From Dyadobacter sp. LHD-138 (GTDB lineage: Bacteria > Bacteroidota > Bacteroidia > Cytophagales > Spirosomataceae): a stretch of DNA of 64,000 nucleotides. This document shows positions 36,474-43,400 of this stretch, one piece after another. The stretch spans positions 124,001 through 188,000 of the forward strand of contig NZ_JAVFVU010000004.1 of the NCBI RefSeq assembly GCF_030929615.1, given 5' to 3'. The notes under the pieces are model-generated. The model was not told the DNA's origin. It searched no databases and saw only the letters and a program-made list of their open reading frames with translations. Each line of letters begins with the position of its first letter. Within the stretch, counting starts at the first letter, position 1. The position numbers were made by a program, and so were the translations under genes.

Positions 36474-39299
36474 ATGAGTGAATATAGTCCTCGGGAAATA
36501 GAAAAGAAATGGCAGAATTTTTGGGAGAAAAATGAGACTTTTCAGGTAGAAAATAAGTCTGATCTTCCCAAATATTATGTTTTGGATATGTTCCCGTATC
36601 CTTCCGGGGCCGGCTTGCACGTGGGTCATCCGCTTGGATATATTGCTTCTGATATTTATTCCAGATATAAGCGCCTGAAGGGTTTTAATGTATTGCACCC
36701 GATGGGATTCGATAGTTTTGGCCTTCCGGCTGAACAATATGCGATCCAGACAGGTCAGCATCCGGCCATCACCACGGAGCAGAATATCACCCGATATATT
36801 GAACAATTGAAAAATCTGGGTTTCAGTTACGACTGGAGCCGCGAAGTACGTACGTCTGATCCGTCCTACTATAAATGGACACAGTGGATTTTTACCGAAC
36901 TTTTTGAAAGCTGGTATAACAACGACACACAGAAAGCGGAAAGAATTGAAACGCTGACCGCGCAATTTGAAACCAATGGTAATCAGCAGGTCAACGCAGC
37001 CTGCGACGAAGATACGGCTGCTTTTACGGCTGAGGAATGGAATGCATGGTCAGAAGAGGAAAAATACAAGATTACGCTGAAATACAGGATTACCTATGTT
37101 GCCGATGCGACGGTAAACTGGTGCCCGGGTCTGGGATCGGTTTTGTCCAATGATGAGGTAAAGGATGGTGTTTCTGAGCGTGGTGGGTTTCCTGTTATCC
37201 AGAAATTGATGCGTCAGTGGATGATGCGTATTACGGCGTATTCACAGCGTTTGCTGGATGGTCTGGATAATGTGGACTGGACGGAATCTTTGAAAGAGCA
37301 GCAGCGTAACTGGATCGGCCGTTCGGTTGGAGCGCTTGTGACTTTCCCGGTCGCGACTTCAAAAGAGGGTGGGGCTGGTGCAGAATCGATAACAGTTTTC
37401 ACCACCCGTGTGGATACCATCTACGGTGTTTCGTTTATGGTAATCGCGCCCGAGCATGAGCTTGTGGACGTGATCACAACACCTGAGCAAAGAGCGGACA
37501 TTGATGCCTACATTGATTTTACGAAAAAACGGTCGGAGCGTGATCGTATGAGTGATGTGAAAACCGTTTCCGGTGCGTTTACAGGAGCTTATGCCATCAA
37601 TCCGTTTAACGAGGAGAAAATTCCGGTTTATATCGCGGACTATGTTTTGGCGGGTTATGGAACGGGCGCGGTGATGGCAGTGCCGTCGGGTGACCAGCGT
37701 GACTGGAACTTTGCGAAACATTTCAATCTGCCGATTATCCCGATACTGGATTCTCAGAAAGAAACCGAGATACAGGCAGATAATACCAAGGAAGGGAAAT
37801 ATATTAATTCCGGAATGATCAACGGCCTGACTTTCCATGAAGCCAACAAAGTTTTGATCCAGTGGCTGGAAGAAAAAGGTGTTGGGAAAGGAAAGATCAA
37901 CTACCGTCTGCGCGATGCTGTTTTCAGTCGTCAGCGTTATTGGGGTGAGCCTGTGCCTGTTTTTTATAAAAATGACAGCAGCGGTCAGCCGCTTCCTTAT
38001 TTGTTGAAAGAAGAAGAATTGCCGCTTAACTTGCCGGCGATTGATAAATATTTGCCTACTGAACACGGAGAGCCGCCGCTTGGCCGTGCGGAAGGATGGG
38101 GACATGGTAGCGGAAATCCTTATGAATTGAGTACGATGCCGGGATGGGCTGGAAGCAGCTGGTACTGGTACCGTTATATGGATGCGAAAAATGAAACCGA
38201 ATTTGCGTCGAAAGAATCAATCGATTACTGGCGTAGCGTCGATTTGTACATCGGTGGAACAGAGCATGCGACCGGGCACTTATTGTACAGTCGTTTCTGG
38301 AATAAGTTTTTGAAAGACCGCGGGTTTGTATCTGAGGAGGAGCCATTCAGGAAACTGATCAACCAGGGAATGATCCAGGGGCGTAGCAGTTTTGTGTATC
38401 GTGTAAAAAGCGAAGAATACAGCAAACCTGTTTTTGTCAGCGACGGCTTGAAATCTCAATACGAAGTTTCTGCTTTGCACGTGGATGTGAATATTGTTGA
38501 AAATGATATTCTTGACGTTGAGAAATTCAAGGCGACACGTCCGGATATTGCCGGTGAAAATGCCGAATTTATTCTGGAAGACGGAAAATATCATTGCGGC
38601 GTGGAAGTCGAGAAAATGTCGAAATCCAAGTTCAATGTCGTGAATCCGGATGATATTGTGACAAGATATGGTGCGGATACGCTTCGTTTGTATGAAATGT
38701 TCCTTGGACCGTTGGAGCAGGCGAAACCATGGAATACGAATGGTATTGACGGTACCTACCGTTTCATCCGTAAATTCTGGCGTTTGTTTTACAACGATCA
38801 GGGACAATGGGTTGTAAAAGACGAAGCTGCGAAACCGGAGGAACTGAAGGTATTGCACAAAACGATCAAGAAAATTGAGGAGGACATTGAAAATTTCTCT
38901 TTCAATACAGGCGTAAGTGCGTTCATGATGTGTGTAAATGAACTTGGAAGCCTGAAATGTAACAAGCGAGCTGTTTTGCAGGAACTTGTTATTTTGATCT
39001 CCCCTTATGCACCGCATTTGAGCGAAGAATTGTGGGATGCTTTGGGTAACGAAAAAGGAACGGTTTCAAAAGCGGCTTTCCCGAAATGGGAGCAGCAGTA
39101 TGTGATCGACGCCGTATTCGAATATCCGGTCCAGATCAATGGAAAAGTCCGGGTGACACTTCCGTTTGCCTTGGATACAGCCCCTGCGGAGATCGAAAAA
39201 GAAGTACTCGCGAATGAGGTTGTGATCAAATGGCTGGAAGGCAATACGCCTAAAAAAGTCATCGTTGTTCCGAAACGTATAGTGAACGTAGTTATTTAA
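36474..39299 (+). CDS. leuS: Leucyl-tRNA synthetase
   Basis: A 941-residue class I aminoacyl-tRNA synthetase that charges tRNA-Leu. HIGH-type motif: [14 protein letters not shown] (HVGH at residues 49-52). KMSKS loop: [15 protein letters not shown], near residue 715. The connective editing domain includes the [12 protein letters not shown] and [15 protein letters not shown] stretches that proofread mischarged tRNA. The anticodon-binding C-terminal domain ends with the usual [10 protein letters not shown]. Length is slightly over the bacterial norm because of insertions in the catalytic region. It is followed by a strong terminator. Confidence 0.98.
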   Translation: MSEYSPREIEKKWQNFWEKNETFQVENKSDLPKYYVLDMFPYPSGAGLHVGHPLGYIASDIYSRYKRLKGFNVLHPMGFDSFGLPAEQYAIQTGQHPAITTEQNITRYIEQLKNLGFSYDWSREVRTSDPSYYKWTQWIFTELFESWYNNDTQKAERIETLTAQFETNGNQQVNAACDEDTAAFTAEEWNAWSEEEKYKITLKYRITYVADATVNWCPGLGSVLSNDEVKDGVSERGGFPVIQKLMRQWMMRITAYSQRLLDGLDNVDWTESLKEQQRNWIGRSVGALVTFPVATSKEGGAGAESITVFTTRVDTIYGVSFMVIAPEHELVDVITTPEQRADIDAYIDFTKKRSERDRMSDVKTVSGAFTGAYAINPFNEEKIPVYIADYVLAGYGTGAVMAVPSGDQRDWNFAKHFNLPIIPILDSQKETEIQADNTKEGKYINSGMINGLTFHEANKVLIQWLEEKGVGKGKINYRLRDAVFSRQRYWGEPVPVFYKNDSSGQPLPYLLKEEELPLNLPAIDKYLPTEHGEPPLGRAEGWGHGSGNPYELSTMPGWAGSSWYWYRYMDAKNETEFASKESIDYWRSVDLYIGGTEHATGHLLYSRFWNKFLKDRGFVSEEEPFRKLINQGMIQGRSSFVYRVKSEEYSKPVFVSDGLKSQYEVSALHVDVNIVENDILDVEKFKATRPDIAGENAEFILEDGKYHCGVEVEKMSKSKFNVVNPDDIVTRYGADTLRLYEMFLGPLEQAKPWNTNGIDGTYRFIRKFWRLFYNDQGQWVVKDEAAKPEELKVLHKTIKKIEEDIENFSFNTGVSAFMMCVNELGSLKCNKRAVLQELVILISPYAPHLSEELWDALGNEKGTVSKAAFPKWEQQYVIDAVFEYPVQINGKVRVTLPFALDTAPAEIEKEVLANEVVIKWLEGNTPKKVIVVPKRIVNVVI

Positions 39300-39310
39300 A
39301 AATAAAATAA

Positions 39311-39350
39311 AAAAGACCGATGCAGGCTCTGACTGCATCGGTCTTTTGTT
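39311..39350 (+). terminator. Terminator after leuS, usable from both strands
   Basis: A perfect 15-bp stem (AAAAGACCGATGCAG / CTGCATCGGTCTTTT, 7-base loop) starting 11 bases past the leuS stop. It is flanked by A-rich and T-rich sequence, so it can also stop the convergent small secreted-protein gene. Confidence 0.9.
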
Positions 39351-39367
39351 TACCATGGAATTGGCAA

Positions 39368-39748
39368 TTAATCCATCTTGATTGAGCGTTCAACGACCTT
39401 TTCCAACAACTGGAATTCTTTGGTTTGTTTTTCACCTTTGCTGACAATTTCCAGAGTATAGTCGCCGGCTGGAAGCTGGGTGATATCGATTTCTCTTCTC
39501 AGCTTTTTATCGTGTTTACCTGCCACTTCTCTGTAAAACACTTTTCCTTTTGAATCCTGAAAAAGTATCGCAGTGCTGGCATCGTTGTATTTGTCGATGT
39601 TCACTTTGATCTTTCCGTCTTTGGAAGCATAAATCCCGGAATTAAATCCGGTTACTTTTTTTACTTCTTTGTCTCCCGCAACAGCAGAAAATGAAATGGA
39701 TGCGACTAAAACCAGGGCGCTGATGATGTTTTTGATTGAATTTTTCAT
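39368..39748 (-). CDS. Small secreted beta-sandwich protein, function unknown
   Basis: A 126-residue exported protein from the ATG at 39748; the signal peptide is MKNSIKNIISALVLVASISF then SAVAG. The mature domain (SKDGKIKVNIDKYN, AILFQDSKGKVFYREV, ITQLPAGDYTLEIVSKGEK) resembles the Ig-like fold of type IX sorting or DUF3244-type domains, but it is nearly the whole protein rather than a tail. An open frame upstream to 39799 adds 17 residues with no signal character. Likely periplasmic or outer surface. Confidence 0.72.
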   Translation of the reverse strand: MKNSIKNIISALVLVASISFSAVAGDKEVKKVTGFNSGIYASKDGKIKVNIDKYNDASTAILFQDSKGKVFYREVAGKHDKKLRREIDITQLPAGDYTLEIVSKGEKQTKEFQLLEKVVERSIKMD

Positions 39749-39913
39749 GGCTAATAGATTTATAGATTTGCTATGTGTTGCGCTAAAAGAACATAACAAA
39801 TGTATGGGTTATGGCAGGTACTATGCAATGCAAAGTACATGAGTGGTGCTATAGCAGAATGAATGGCAAAATCGTATGTTATTGGTATTGGATTATCTTA
39901 AAATGAAGATTAA

Positions 39914-39950
39914 AAAGCCCATTCTCTAACTTTCGTTAAGAACAGGCTTT
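39914..39950 (-). terminator. Probable terminator of the XRE transcript or of an unseen small RNA
   Basis: AAAGCC (39914-39919) pairs with GGCTTT (39945-39950) and an inner stem TTCT-c-TAAC / GTTAAGAA closes a 4-base loop. On the minus strand it is followed by TTTTTAATC. The nearest minus-strand gene (XRE) ends at 40142, 190 bases away, so the RNA between holds the GTTGATGAAGTGT repeats or a small RNA. Confidence 0.6.
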
Positions 39951-39992
39951 GCGTGTGTAAAATGAAGTGGTAGGTAGGCTTAAATTCAGTTT

Positions 39993-40024
39993 GTTGATGA
40001 AGTGTTGTAAAGTTGATGAAGTGT
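39993..40024. repeat. Second pair of the GTTGATGAAGTGT motif
   Basis: The 13-mer GTTGATGAAGTGT occurs at 39993-40005 and 40012-40024, 19 bases apart, between the small XRE gene and the terminator at 39914. It is identical to the pair at 10960-11013. Confidence 0.6.
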
Positions 40025-40141
40025 TTAAAATGTGTGTGTGATCAATTGTTTTTTTGTATGTATAGTGCGTACAACCAGTTTTCTTTTATTTTGTATGTAG
40101 ACGAGCTCTTTTAGCTGAGGTCACAAATTATTTTTATTTTT

Positions 40142-40366
40142 TTAAATATTTTCTTCCCACTCCAATAGTGCGGCCAGTGTCATGCCAAATACTTTGGCTA
40201 TCGCGGCGGCTCTGGCTACGGTTAAGCTGGTATCGCCTGTTTCTATTTTACTGTATGCTGTTTGGCTTAAACCAATTTCCTTGGCTATTTTCTCTTGTTT
40301 AAATCCATGCAGCTGACGAAGCTTTTTTAATCGCTTTCCGAGGCCGTTTAAATTTTTGGGTTCCAT
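40142..40366 (-). CDS. Small XRE-family DNA-binding protein
   Basis: A 74-residue single-domain Cro/CI-type regulator: LGKRLKKLRQLHGFKQEKIA, then EIGLSQTAYSKIETGDTSL, the classical helix-turn-helix. No effector domain. Such proteins often act as autorepressors or as antitoxins, but no toxin gene adjoins it. Its 3' flank carries the paired 13-base motif. Confidence 0.87.
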   Translation of the reverse strand: MEPKNLNGLGKRLKKLRQLHGFKQEKIAKEIGLSQTAYSKIETGDTSLTVARAAAIAKVFGMTLAALLEWEENI

Positions 40367-40651
40367 AACTTACAGGATTTATTGTAAACAATGAGCGTAT
40401 ATATAGTGTGTATTCGGTTAGACTAGAGGTTCGTTGATAGGTCACGCTATAAGTCGTAGCAAGCGTTTATTTTTTTGATGTTCCTGCCGAATTGGGATGG
40501 TTTGGTAGGTGGTTTATTTTTTAATTAATTGTAAATCAATGTGTTATGTTGTGTTCTATTTACGGTAGAATTATTTCGAATGACGGCATGTTTTTAGTGC
40601 GACACGTTGTTACAACCAACCATTCCTATCTTTTTGTACTTTTGCTTTCCT

Positions 40652-41455
40652 ATGACAAAAAAGAAATCACGAAGTACCATTTTAAGCAAACCTGACTATC
40701 TGAAACCGCTGCCTTTGAAAGGCTGGGCGATTATCGCAGGCATTGTGTTGGTGATTGGCGCACTCGTTTGGTGGAGCGACCGCAAGGATGAAAATAAATG
40801 GACTTATGTAAGTCAATTTGGCATTAAATTTCCGCTCAAATACGCCGTGCATGGCATAGATGTATCGCACCACAATGCTCGTATTAACTGGGATAAATTA
40901 AAAAACTCACGTACCGATGAAGTGGGTATTGACTTTGTGTACATAAAAGCTACGGAGGGTGCCACCCATCTGGACCGCCAATTTCAGAGAAACTGGCAGG
41001 AAGCCAGGCGCGTGGGCATGAAACGCGGAGCTTATCATTTCTATAACCCAAGGGTTATGTCCGACAGGCAGGTGGAAAATTTTATTGGCCAGGTTGACCT
41101 GCTTCCGGGCGATCTGCCCCCCGTGCTGGATTTGGAAACGGACGCCCGAAAACCCAATGAAATCATCGTAAAGGGTGTGAGAAACTGGCTGGTGCTCATC
41201 GAAAAGCATTATGGCGTCCGTCCGATTATTTATGTGAATGAGCACTTTTATAAAAAATATATCGCGGGAAATTTTGATGATTATCCGCTCTGGCTGGCGG
41301 GTTATTCGCGAAATCATATCGATGATCTGGCCGAAGACGCCCAGGTTCTGTTCTGGCAGTACAGCGAAAAAGGCTGGGCCGACGGAATTCGTGGGTTTGT
41401 AGACTACAATGTTTTTTTGCACGAACCCGGGGATTGGGAGCAGTTGGGGGAGTAG
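40652..41455 (+). CDS. GH25-family lysozyme, membrane-anchored
   Basis: A 267-residue muramidase from the ATG at 40652. A basic N terminus is followed by one membrane segment (GWAIIAGIVLVIGALVWWS), then the GH25 domain: HGIDVSHHNARINWDKLK (active-site aspartates near the strand starts), FVYIKATEGATHLDRQF, KRGAYHFYNP, PPVLDLETD and the final FWQYSEKGWADGI...DYNVF. It should hydrolyse peptidoglycan on the periplasmic side. Whether it is for remodelling, or a helper of the bacteriocin-like locus just downstream, is open. TACTTTTG (40637-40644) before the start resembles a -7 box. Confidence 0.9.
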   Translation: MTKKKSRSTILSKPDYLKPLPLKGWAIIAGIVLVIGALVWWSDRKDENKWTYVSQFGIKFPLKYAVHGIDVSHHNARINWDKLKNSRTDEVGIDFVYIKATEGATHLDRQFQRNWQEARRVGMKRGAYHFYNPRVMSDRQVENFIGQVDLLPGDLPPVLDLETDARKPNEIIVKGVRNWLVLIEKHYGVRPIIYVNEHFYKKYIAGNFDDYPLWLAGYSRNHIDDLAEDAQVLFWQYSEKGWADGIRGFVDYNVFLHEPGDWEQLGE

Positions 41456-41670
41456 GTTTTGTATTGAAACAATGGTTTAGAGAATTGACTATCCGGAATG
41501 CAAATAACCAGATTTGAGGCCTGCTGTTTTTGATCTGGGGGCTTTTAGTGTGTATTTACTTGAATAAAATATTATTTTATTCCAAATTTGACTAAAAAAG
41601 AGCCCAATTACGAAGGCTTTTTTTGATTGAAGGTGCTACATTGCATTCCGAATTTTACACACACGATCTT

Positions 41671-41943
41671 ATGAACCTGACAAAATATCTGGAACGCTTC
41701 GACCGGCTGCATCATATGATAAGGAGAAAGGCAACGGGCTCTCCTGCCGAATTAGCCGAAAAACTGAATCTTTCAGAAAGGGCAACTTTTGAATACATAC
41801 GTGTTATGCGCGAGATGGGGGCGCCAATAGCCTTTTGCCCGCATAGACGTACTTATTATTATGAACGGGAAGTACAGTTTAATATGGGGTTTCTCGAATT
41901 ATATAATGATGTAACCGGCTTAACTGGGAGGGGGAATGAGTAA
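41671..41943 (+). CDS. Small winged-helix regulator beside the bacteriocin-like genes
   Basis: A 90-residue protein from the ATG at 41671. It holds a helix-turn-helix with LERFDRLHHMIRRKATGSPA (recognition part ELAEKLNLSERATFEYIRVM), and a wing-like ending (CPHRRTYYYEREVQFNMGF). It resembles the DNA-binding half of WYL/DeoR-type proteins without the sensor half. It precedes the GG-leader peptides on the same strand, 149 bases ahead, and is the natural candidate for controlling them. A TTG at 41623 could extend the frame but is less likely. Confidence 0.75.
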   Translation: MNLTKYLERFDRLHHMIRRKATGSPAELAEKLNLSERATFEYIRVMREMGAPIAFCPHRRTYYYEREVQFNMGFLELYNDVTGLTGRGNE

Positions 41944-42030
41944 CGATTCAAATCATTTTAGAAAATTTTTGGCACTGCGGTAATAGTTCAGTGAGCGGAT
42001 TTAGCTTTACGCCATCATCAAATTAATATT

Positions 42031-42040
42031 GTTGGCCAAC
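42031..42040. promoter_or_regulatory. Palindrome upstream of the peptide genes
   Basis: GTTGGCCAAC is a perfect 10-base palindrome 52 bases ahead of the first GG-leader peptide, in an otherwise AT-rich stretch. It could be an operator for the adjacent winged-helix regulator. Confidence 0.3.
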
Positions 42041-42091
42041 GGAATCGATTGATGACTTTTACTTCATTTTACACTTTAAACTTTAAGAACG

Positions 42092-42262
42092 ATGAATTCT
42101 TTTGATTTAGAAAAATTAGAATTAAACTCTTTGAATGATAGTGAGATTCAAGAAACCAATGGCGGTATCTGGAAAGAACTTGCACTGCTTGTTATAGCAG
42201 GATGTGTGGCCGATTGGGCTGATTTTAAGTCGGGGTTAGGAAGTGGTTTACGCGCAAATTAA
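42092..42262 (+). CDS. Double-glycine-leader peptide 1 (bacteriocin-like)
   Basis: A 56-residue peptide. Residues 1-25 form a class II bacteriocin-type leader (FDLEKLELNSLNDSEIQETN then GG at 24-25), with the regular hydrophobic spacing recognised by C39 peptidases. The predicted 31-residue mature part begins IWKELALLVIAGCVADW and ends GLGSGLRAN; it is amphipathic, has one cysteine and a GxxxG motif (GLGSG, residues 48-52). It lies 33 bases before a second such peptide and shares its locus with a C39 ABC exporter, so export with leader removal is the expected fate. The activity (antibacterial or signalling) is inference. Confidence 0.85.
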   Translation: MNSFDLEKLELNSLNDSEIQETNGGIWKELALLVIAGCVADWADFKSGLGSGLRAN

Positions 42263-42295
42263 CAGTATTTTTTTTCACTAAAAGGAAAAATCAAT

Positions 42296-42454
42296 ATGAA
42301 TATTTTGATAGATGACTTGGAAAGTTTAGCCTATGAGGAAATGGTCTCAATTGAGGGCGGTAAACTTGACCGTTCTTTTGGGGGGGATGTAGGATATGTT
42401 CTCGGGTGGTTGCTTTCTGCGATGGGTAAAGGGGCTTCTGCAATACAAGGATAA
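42296..42454 (+). CDS. Double-glycine-leader peptide 2 (bacteriocin-like)
   Basis: A 52-residue peptide. The leader is residues 1-22 (MNILIDDLESLAYEEMVSIE then GG). The predicted 30-residue mature part starts KLDRSFGGDVGYVLG and continues WLLSAMGKGASAIQG; it is glycine-rich with a GxxxG motif (GYVLG) and a hydrophobic helix. Together with peptide 1 it has the look of a two-peptide (class IIb) bacteriocin, in which GxxxG motifs of the partners pack together in the membrane. The two peptides are not close paralogues of one another outside the leader. Confidence 0.85.
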   Translation: MNILIDDLESLAYEEMVSIEGGKLDRSFGGDVGYVLGWLLSAMGKGASAIQG

Positions 42455-42463
42455 TTGTATTTT

Positions 42464-42504
42464 TATATTGGCGGAGATATGTTTTTGATGTCGCCGCCAA
42501 TATA
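42464..42504. terminator. Hairpin between the peptide genes and the CPBP gene
   Basis: TATATTGGCGG (42464-42474) pairs perfectly with CCGCCAATATA (42494-42504), extended by flanking T and A tracts to about 15 bp, with a 19-base loop that can form a further short stem. It starts 10 bases past the second peptide's stop. It may protect the peptide mRNA or limit read-through into the CPBP gene. Confidence 0.65.
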
Positions 42505-42535
42505 AAAAAATAAGCTATCTTACTTCAACAGGGTT

Positions 42536-43030
42536 ATGAAATATACCATAAGAGATATAAATTACTTTATCCTAAGTGTTAGTAATGGGGGGTTTGTAAC
42601 AATTTCATTAAGTATTGAGATTGTTTCAAGATTTATATTTAATAATCTGATTTTTTTAGTACTTCAACAGGAGAATGTATTGGTAAATCCAGTTATTGAG
42701 GGGCAAAATATTTATATTAAGCTAATTATGTCTTTAATTTTAGCACCAATTATTGAGACATTTATTTTTTTCTTGCTCCCATTTAAAACATTGAAATATT
42801 TTAAATGGCAATATTTATCTTTCTCTAAATGCTTTGTTTTAATTGCTTCAATTTTATTTGCTTTTAATCATTGTTTTAATTTTGTATATTTTTTATCGTC
42901 TTGTTTTGGAGGAGTACTAATGGCTATTTTTTATTTAATTTCAGATAAGCGAGCGGAGAATTCTTATTTGAACACAACCATTCTCCATTCTCTATATAAT
43001 GCATTTGTTATTTTGTTTAATTATTTCTGA
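42536..43030 (+). CDS. CPBP-family membrane protein, likely immunity protein
   Basis: A 164-residue, very hydrophobic and AT-rich gene product with about four membrane helices. It matches the CPBP (Rce1-like, Abi) family: motif 1 as APIIETFIFF, motif 2 as FAFNHCFN (FxxxH) and motif 3 as LHSLYNAF (HxxxN). Motif 1 is unusual: only one glutamate of EExxxR is kept and the arginine is phenylalanine. In Gram-positive two-peptide bacteriocin loci such proteins give self-immunity; its place directly after the two peptides suggests the same here. Base composition differs clearly from the leuS or pyrB genes, hinting at transfer. Confidence 0.78.
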   Translation: MKYTIRDINYFILSVSNGGFVTISLSIEIVSRFIFNNLIFLVLQQENVLVNPVIEGQNIYIKLIMSLILAPIIETFIFFLLPFKTLKYFKWQYLSFSKCFVLIASILFAFNHCFNFVYFLSSCFGGVLMAIFYLISDKRAENSYLNTTILHSLYNAFVILFNYF

Positions 43031-43162
43031 ACGATTTTGGCAACAACAAAGTTTAAGCAAGAGGAAAAATATATCTATTTTATATTGGGTATGATATCAG
43101 GGCCAGTTATTGTTCGTTTATACGCAATAGTGAAAACTTTTATATTGAGGTATATTGATTGA
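43031..43162 (+). pseudogene. Decayed or very small membrane-peptide frame
   Basis: Immediately after the CPBP stop the same frame stays open for 43 codons and encodes a plausible membrane helix (IYFILGMISGPVIVRLYAIV) flanked by charged residues. No good start codon lies at its beginning. It could be a read-through tail, a tiny gene from TTG at 43037, or a relic of another immunity gene. Confidence 0.3.
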
Positions 43163-43218
43163 TTAAGTTCTGTAAGAAATCATTGCTTTCTTACAGAATT
43201 AAAGGACTGCTGTCAACT

Positions 43219-43400
43219 TTGATCGCTAGCCCACTTATTAAACAACACCATATCATTGGTTGCGGAACGGCCTGCCTGGCTTCAATAGCAGCTTGCCGCA
43301 AATTTTGTCTTTTGATAGCTCGTATTTGTCAATTAGCTGAAATAAACCCCAATATTATATGCTTGGACTTCTTGGGAGAGTTCCAAAGATAGGATTTTTG
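43219..43400 (+). pseudogene. Remnant of a C39-peptidase ABC exporter N terminus
   Basis: The translation from 43219 (LIASPLIKQHHIIGCGTACLA and on) aligns with residues 1-60 of the intact exporter at 45299 (MRASIFIKQHDITDCGAACLA). The match continues past a frame change: VLGLIEAAQKIGF of the intact exporter resembles MLGLLGRVPKIGF at 43359-43397. The aspartate before the active cysteine is glycine. Only ~60 codons remain. The relic merges into the start of the next gene, marking a deletion junction. Confidence 0.75.

Noticed and set aside
37359-39017. Long frames antisense to leuS (up to 248 codons)
   Set aside because: leuS motifs are complete across this stretch and the antisense translations have no recognisable domains.
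42291-42500. A 69-codon minus-strand frame over the second GG peptide
   Set aside because: The plus strand encodes a convincing GG-leader peptide there, and the antisense frame crosses the hairpin.
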